Source of the DNA: Ailurus styani
Lineage: Eukaryota > Chordata > Mammalia > Carnivora > Ailuridae
Assembly (NCBI GenBank): GCA_002007465.1
Contig: LNAC01000162.1
Location: 2,705,832 to 2,769,831, forward strand
DNA: 64,000 nucleotides
Direction: 5' to 3'
Shown: positions 57,656 to 64,000 of the stretch, piece after piece
Numbering within the stretch: the first letter of the stretch is position 1
Layout of the letters: each line of letters opens with the position of its first letter
Program-made: the position numbers and the translations under genes
Notes under the pieces: model-generated
Database searches by the model: none
Seen by the model: the letters and a program-made list of their open reading frames with translations, nothing else
What the model was told of the DNA's origin: nothing

Positions 57656-59465
57656 GTTTAAATATTTGGATTTCAGAAAAACATCATACCATTTGAGTTT
57701 TAATGCACTTTACTTTTATTCAAAATGGCATTCCACTTAATACTTTAATGATATTTTAAGAAGTTAATCTTAACGAATATATCAGTTAAGGTCTAATAAG
57801 GAGACAGAAACCACAGAGTACTTTCAACATGTAATAGGGAATGTAATATGAAAAATTAATAACTATAACTGGATTAGAGTAATGAAGGATTGGCAAAGCA
57901 AATTCTAAGTAACACATGAATAAAATAGGGAACAGTTAATGCAGTGCCCAAAGGAGTATACCTAAAGAATAAGATCCATACCATATTGGAGATGGCATGT
58001 CTGTTAATCATTAAAAGTCAGGGAAATTGCTGTGGTATTGATATTTTTCATTATTTTCTTTCCAATGTTAGACATAAGTTATTAGTATTTATTATGGAAG
58101 ATGAGAATTTAGGTATCCTGCTGCCACTCCCAGCCAACACAAATAATATTCTACTCTCCATTGTTCATATATAGTTAAAAAATAAATTTTGGTTAAGTCA
58201 TAATATAATGTTTATATTGTATAGTGACATTAAATTTAAGCTGTGCCTTAGAGTACACTGTAATTATTCTTCTAAATGTCTTGGACAAATTTTGATTTCC
58301 TTGGAGTTAATCATTAATTTCTTGTTTTCATTTATTTTCTATTCATTGAATGAGATTAATTTTCAAATATATTTTTTAACTCTATTTCCAACATAACAAA
58401 ATTTTTCTAACGTGAATTATTTTTTATTGAAGATATCATTTCTGTAAATTTTGCATTACCACCAATGCCTCAAAACTCTCTTCAACAATTCAGAATAGAC
58501 GCCAAGACCTACAGTTCTCAATACCTTTTTACTCATATGGTTCCAAGTTAGAATGGGCCAATAAGTACTCATGTAAGATTCCAAAGGCAGAAGGGACAGG
58601 ATACTAGTCAAGGAGGTTGTTTACCCAGATGCTTGGGCCTATGTGAGTAGGACTATGGTGTCCATAGAACCAGCCTCTCTCCACCCAAAAGGTGAAATTG
58701 CAAGAACTCCCTTAAATTAAGAATACCAATAGCAATACCAGTAACTTCCTGCTTAGGTAGCTTTTGAGAACCATCTGCCTTGGTGCTTCAGGCTGAGCCC
58801 TTCAGTGGTATGTCTCCTGACCATCACTCCTTAATGTCTCCAAATAGATGTGACAGCCTACAACTCCATCTACTCAAATTCTTCTGACATGGATTACATA
58901 GAATGTTTTCTGATTCCTTGAACAAATTCTAATTAATATCATATCAGAACCTGAGTTTCTCATGCTCCAGTTGGAAGTTACTGCTCTCTAGGTCCATTAC
59001 CCAGCTATAGTGACTAGAATTCCTTGGTCATAATCTTGGGAAATCCATCATCCATCTCCAAATATATGATCCCTTCTTTCCTGGATTAGCTATTTAAATA
59101 TGTTCCTGGTTTATACACTTTTTATAGCACATCAGCCAGAATCTTTCTGGAAGTGGTTCATGGGAGATACTGATTTGATGTAGTTTTTTTGCCCTTACAA
59201 GTCAGGAAACAATTTTATTCTACCTTTCCATTGATAAATCATTAGTTACTAAATTTGATATAAGAAAACCATTCCTGCATAAAATTCTAAATTTCAGTTT
59301 AACCAATCATTTGTATGTCTCCTGTTTGGGCTTTTGTTTTCAGAAGCCCTATAGCATTTTTTCTTTGTCCCAAAAGCCCTGAAATTGCACAGTGATATCC
59401 CTGGTGCGTAGTCACTTCTTTGAGGTGAAATATATATTCAGTAAATTCTTCAATTTTAAATGTAT
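57656..59465. other. 1.8 kb without firmly recognised features
   Basis: A+T-rich to 58430, then more mixed (58500-59000), where an old LTR is possible but not supported. No coding exon recognised. Confidence 0.4.
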
Positions 59466-59469
59466 AATT

Positions 59470-60290
59470 CTTCAAGATTGGCAAATGTATAAAATCATGT
59501 AACTACCCTTTCATTCATGAATTAAAACATTTCAATCACCCTATTCTGTTATCATAGTTTTGACTTTCCTAGAATTTCATATAATAACACAGTTTTTTGT
59601 ATCTGGCTTCTTCAACTTAGTATATTGCTCTTGAGATTCATCCAGTTTGATGTTTTATCAATAGTTTAGTCCTTGTTGCTGAGTAGTATTTCATTATATG
59701 GTTATACAAAATTTGCTTATACATTCACAAATTAATGTGCATTTGGGTGGTTTCTGGATTTTTGATTATTTTGAATAAAGTTTCCATGAACATGTACATA
59801 CCATCTTGTGTAGACATATATTTCTCTTTCTCTTAGATAAATACCTACAAGTAGATGAATGTTTAACTTGAGAAGATGCTGTCATTCTGTTTTTCAATGT
59901 GGCAGTGTCATTTTTCATTCCCACCATTAAACTGGCAATTGGTGGTCTTTTATTTTTTATTATTTTTTAAAGATTTTATTTATTTATTATTTGACAGAGA
60001 GAAACAGTGAGAGAGGGAACACAAGCAGTGGCAGTGGGAGAGGGAGAAGCAGGCTGCGGGAAGCCCGACGTCGCACTTGATCCCAGGACCCTGGGATCAT
60101 GCCCTGAGCCGAACGCAGACGCTTAATGACCAAGCCACCCAGATGCCCCTTGGTGGTCTTTTAAATCAGGAAATTTGTACCTCTTTGTTTCGAAAAAAAA
60201 TTGTCACACCCTGTTTTTTATTATTTCCTTTTTTTAAATCTTGTTTCTTTTGCCAAACTCTCATTAGTTGTTTTTTGCAGTAAGATGAAT
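59470..60290 (-). mobile_element. Old L1 3' end, antisense, split by a SINE
   Basis: TCCTAGAATTTCATATAATA, TTTTTGTATCTGGCTTCTTC, CTTGAGATTCATCCAGTTTG, TATTTTGAATAAAGTTTCCATGA and TTCCCACCATTAAACTGGCAAT are the antisense of an ancient L1 3'UTR. The right end is uncertain. Confidence 0.75.
59953..60149 (-). mobile_element. Can-SINE, antisense
   Basis: Perfect duplication TTGGTGGTCTTTTA at 59939-59952 and 60150-60163. Head end reads CCAAGCCACCCAGATGCCCC. Confidence 0.96.
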
Positions 60291-60780
60291 GAATACTGAA
60301 GAATACATACAGATACAGAGATATAAATATAGGTATACATATGTATATTCTTATATTTGAAAACAACATGCTTATTACATTTTATTGGATTTTCAAAATT
60401 CTAATGTTATTCATTAATGGTATTTGCCTTTTTGATGTATTTTTAAAAAGACACTTGCTTAAAATGGCTATGCTTCACTTCTTCAGAATTGAATAAAAAC
60501 AACTCAGTAGCAAAGTAATTTTCATAGAAGAAATATCAAACTTCAAAAACAAATAGATTAAAGCATCTTCTTAAGAGATGTGCTTATTGAGAGCTTGGGG
60601 AGTTAAATACAGAATTTCCATTAAAATGACGGAGAAATTGTGCATGAAGTTTCCTACTTGCCTTGATGAACATTTTGCTCTTCCTATTGAATTTGAAGGA
60701 GAGTAATTCCATAGTTTAAAGAGTACCTGGCAATCTTGTGAACACAGATATTCTCTCATTTTAAGTACAAAGTATTGAAG
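60291..60780. other. No recognised feature
   Basis: A+T-rich; nothing supported. Confidence 0.4.
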
Positions 60781-60784
60781 AGCA

Positions 60785-61328
60785 GAATTTGCACCCCAAA
60801 ATGTGTCTCTTAGGCATGAGGATTATTTTAAACTTGTTAACTTGTTATTTTTAAGAAATGGCAGACCCAGGGGAAGCTTTGAAAACTGAGAAGTTACCCT
60901 TTTGTAAAAGGCATTTACTTTTTTAAGGGAAATCTCCATTTGTAAGAGGTACCACCCTAACTGTGTTCAGGAAATAAAGGGATGATTCAATCTCTAGAAA
61001 CTCTTATCGATAAAGAAGATGAGAATTTAAATCTGCATAACCACATTACCCTTGTTTATTGACAACCCCCACCCCCAACCTTCCATAACTGATTCCCCAT
61101 TCCCATCATCTTCTTTTGTCTTTAACTGAAGATGGTATTTAAAGTGACAGCCTGGGCCATTCTGGAGAGTTACTCAGTTTTCCTGGGTCTCTCCAGGTAT
61201 ACAAGAGTTACACGTGTTATTAAACTTCTTTCTTTTTCTCCTGTTCAACTGTCTTATATCAATTTAATTATTAGGCCAGCCAAAGAACCTAGAAGGGAAG
61301 AAAGGAAAACTTTTCTGCTCCTGTAGTG
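60785..61328 (+). mobile_element. Probable ERV-type LTR, sense
   Basis: LTR-like unit: GCACCCCAAAATGTGTCTCT at the left; AGAAATGGCAGACCCAGGG, AAATCTCCATTTGTAAGAGG and CCACATTACCCTTGTTTATTG in the middle. ATTAAA lies at 61219-61224, followed by TTTCTCCTGTTCAACTG and an AGAACCTAGAAGGGAAGAAA end. It resembles an ancient ERVL-class mammalian LTR; subfamily from memory only. No retroviral genes seen. Confidence 0.65.
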
Positions 61329-62195
61329 TTTACAAGTATTTCTGAAGTCCAAGCTAAATGACAGGTGTACCTGTTTTACATTTTGCTCCTATATGTCGTC
61401 TTGCAACAGTGCAAAACATTATATTGATTTCTATTTCTTGGATAGAATTCTGACCAGTTTCTTAAAATAAAACATAAATTAAAGGGCTTTTTTCTTTTTC
61501 CATTAAATTTAAGAAAATTCAGTACATTGAGGTATTTAACTCCCTTAATGAAACACTGCTTAAAACCATAACGTGAACAAAAATCAAAATGACTGCATTA
61601 ATGCTTCAACGAGGCTCAGTTTTAAACTAAGTAACCTTTTTCCTCTCTTCTTCAAACTTCCCCTCTTCCCTTAAGTCTTTTGTTTCAAGAATCTGGTACC
61701 ATCCTGAAAACATAAGAAAGTGGGTGGCAACATGTACACAATTCCTGTTGAAACAAGCTCCATCCTATATTTCTCTATTAAAACCCCCAGTCTCTTCTCT
61801 GTATTTCCCTATAAACCCGCAGCCCCTTCCTCTGCCCTCCTTTTGCCTGGCAAAGTAGAAAAGCTATTATTTACCCCCTTTATACTCAAACTTGTTTTCA
61901 CATTACATATTTCGGCTCTGGAGCACAGAGGTTGGTTTTTGACAGCAGTAAAATTACTCAGATTTTTCTAGCACAAAGTTGATTCCTGGCAAATGATGGG
62001 CTAGACATTTATGACACCAAAAGGATTAAGTAAGAAAAAAAAATCCCTGCTTTTATTATATTTCTTCTTTATCTTTCTAGGAGAAATTTTTAAGTTCTTC
62101 ACACCCCAGACTCATACACCAATACCGAATATGTGGCCATAATCTTTTAATTTAAATCTTTTTGCCTAAACAATGATCCTCAAAAACCAAACCAA

Positions 62196-62232
<37 letters not shown>

Positions 62233-62530
62233 CAATAACAACAATAACAAAAACCATGCATTTATCCATTTATCACACAGATTTTACAGATGACATGATT
62301 AAATTGAAGAGCTCATTCTAAGAAAGCAAATATACTATTTTCAACACTTGGTGACTCTACATTAGGTTTTAGGTGTGGAATCATCATTTTGAGCAGATAC
62401 TGTTGATGTCTTATATCCTTTTGGCCCATATGAGTTTCCTAAAGTTGTGATAGTGGTAGAGGTACAGAGTTTGGGCATGCTGATAGCTTCCTAATTCAAA
62501 TGCTCAAATTATTCCACTTCTTGGTTAGGA
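61329..62530. other. Mostly unrecognised; (AAT)n and a possible LTR piece
   Basis: 61740-61970 (TTTCTCTATTAAAACCCCCA, TTTCCCTATAAACCCGCAGC) may be another LTR fragment but is weak. An (AAT)n microsatellite lies at about 62197-62230. Confidence 0.4.
62197..62230 (+). repeat. (AAT)n microsatellite
   Basis: About eleven AAT units followed by AACAATAACAACAATAAC. Confidence 0.95.
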
Positions 62531-62539
62531 ATTTGGGGG

Positions 62540-63085
62540 AAGCCTTCTTTATGTGCTGCAGGAGATTGTTTGCTGTGACCAAGTAGAATCTAAAAGAGTG
62601 AAGGAGTCAATGGCCCAAGGGCAATCCTCACTAGTATAGGGGCCAAGGGCAGGCCACCCCAAGATGGGCCATTTTGACAAGGACATGGTTTTGATTTATA
62701 AGCAATCAAAACCCTGCAGATTCAGAAAAAGCTCTTTACCTCCCCTTCAACTGCCTCCTTGTATTAGGAAGAGACTATTAACAGAGATGCTTCTTAAGAA
62801 ACTTATCTTCATAATAGGGAAAGCTTTGTTTCCAAACATCTTTCATCTTCTTGCTAATGGTCTTTCTCCCTTTTGTATCCTCAGACTCTTACCTCTCTCC
62901 TTAATTCATAGAAGCATAATATAAGCCTGAATGTCTTTAGAATTTTCATGTCTGTGTGGATTCCCTGTACATAGGCTATTAAATTTGATTTTCTCCTGTT
63001 AATCTGTTTCAGGTCAATTTGGTTCTTAGTCCATCTAGAAGGACCTTGAAAGGTAGAGAAAATTCTTCTACCCTAACACTAGCAT
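62540..63085 (+). mobile_element. Probable ERV-type LTR, sense
   Basis: AAGATGGGCCATTTTGACAA, CCCTGCAGATTCAGAAAAAG, CTTTTGTATCCTCAGACTCT, ATTAAA at 62978-62983, TTTCTCCTGTTAATCTG, then CCTTGAAAGGTAGAGAAAA. The 3' end shares its plan with 61219-61328, but the bodies differ, so they are related subfamilies rather than a matched proviral pair. Confidence 0.65.
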
Positions 63086-63089
63086 ACCC

Positions 63090-64000
63090 ATCTTCTTGTG
63101 GAATAATTTAGAGGCGTGTTCCACATAGTCTCTTACAGGCTCCCAATGGTTTGATGTCTCTTGCTAACAGTGATAATCTGCTCATTTATATAGGTTCTTC
63201 GCTTTTCTCCATTCCCTAACTTTATTATTCTCTCACTTGTACCTTCTTGGATTACATTGTAGATAGACTACTTGTACCCAAGTCTTTGTACTGATATCTG
63301 CTTTAGCAGAAACCTAATTTAAAGCATCTGCAGAGCTATTTCACATAATTATTCCAAAACACTGAAAAAAAATCTTAATAGAAGTAATGTCATTTTTTTT
63401 AGTTGAAGAAATACGTGTTACCTGGACACTCATTTCAATGATCTAATTATTTTTGCATGATTATATTATAGATTATTAATTTTAATGACATAATAAGTGT
63501 TGTGATTTGATGAAGCAATATTGAAGCAAATACTTATGTAAATATCACACTCAAGCATCCAGAACATCATGGTTGGACTTACGGCTAGAGAAATTCTTTT
63601 CTGGATCCATGCTTTTATCTCAGGTCATTTTGTATATCTGTATTTCCAGGTCCCTTATACTTATCTGACTACTCATGGTAATTTAATCTATAAATCCTAA
63701 TTTAATTTTCTCAGCTGTTTTTTTTTTTCTTTAACTTTATTACCAAAACTTCTGTCTTCATATGTAAAACTTCTTAGCATGGGTTGCATTTAAACAAACT
63801 GGTTTTGAAGTATGTGCCTGAAATATCACTATTTTCAGTAAATAAAAAAGAGATGATAAATTTTCTCAAATTCAGGTCCTCAAAAGCATGTTTCTAAATT
63901 TATATGCAATAAAATGTTTTTCATCTGGTAACATTCTGAATTTTTTTAAATCTTACATTGGTAAGTAGTATTTTGTTACTACTCCCTCTGGCTAGTTTAT
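63090..64000. other. No recognised feature
   Basis: A+T-rich sequence to the end of the window; no gene or repeat supported. Confidence 0.42.

Noticed and set aside
60785..63085. A complete endogenous retrovirus between two LTRs
   Set aside because: The LTR bodies differ and no gag, pol or env text was recognised in the 1.2 kb between them.

Overview
This window is about 64 kb of A+T-rich, repeat-laden DNA from a mammal. The abundant tRNA-Lys-type SINEs (head reading GCCTGGGTGGCTCAG, CT-rich 3' part, AATAAA-rich A tail) are Can-SINEs, so the source is a caniform carnivore. The young subtype, with CTCTGCCTACTTGTAATCTC before the tail, suggests a mustelid (weasel, mink or ferret group). That species call is inference from remembered SINE subtypes. 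I recognise no functional protein-coding gene, exon, structural RNA, CRISPR array or bacterial/phage feature. The window reads as intergenic or deep intronic gene-desert sequence.

Layout. 0-8 kb: SINEs, a twin-primed L1 (604-1322), an L1 3' end (about 5.7-5.9 kb) and an MLT1-type LTR. 8-16 kb: decayed antisense L1 blocks, a MIR and a sense L1 ORF2 fragment. 16-23 kb: mostly unrecognised A+T-rich DNA with SINEs. 23-30 kb: a large old L1 with an inverted 5' part, carrying a younger sense L1 (24651-26571, perfect 17-bp target-site duplication), SINEs and several assembly gaps. 30-40 kb: old repeats and SINEs, some nested. 40.5-43 kb: a region poor in recognisable repeats that looks like conserved regulatory DNA. 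44-49 kb: MLT1 LTRs, SINEs and an AT minisatellite. 49.5-54.7 kb: an old antisense L1 holding a processed retrocopy of PPA2, the mitochondrial inorganic pyrophosphatase. 55-64 kb: a gap, an MLT1, SINEs, an L1 3' end and ERV-like LTR fragments.

The strongest points are these. (1) The PPA2 retrocopy keeps a 333-codon open frame whose ATG lies inside the target-site duplication. A net frameshift cuts off the mitochondrial presequence, and the conserved arginine equivalent to yeast PPase Arg78 has become histidine. (2) Eight single-N gaps are flanked by direct duplications. At three of these sites one copy carries a SINE and the other lacks it, which looks like heterozygous SINE insertions laid end to end in the assembly. 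(3) Two SINEs carry short 3' transductions. (4) Two pairs of opposite-facing SINEs reused one TTAAAA-type site. (5) A roughly 950-bp block at 40.56-41.52 kb is a candidate enhancer.

Nothing here is a new gene system. The interest lies in retrotransposition records, assembly haplotypes and candidate regulatory DNA.
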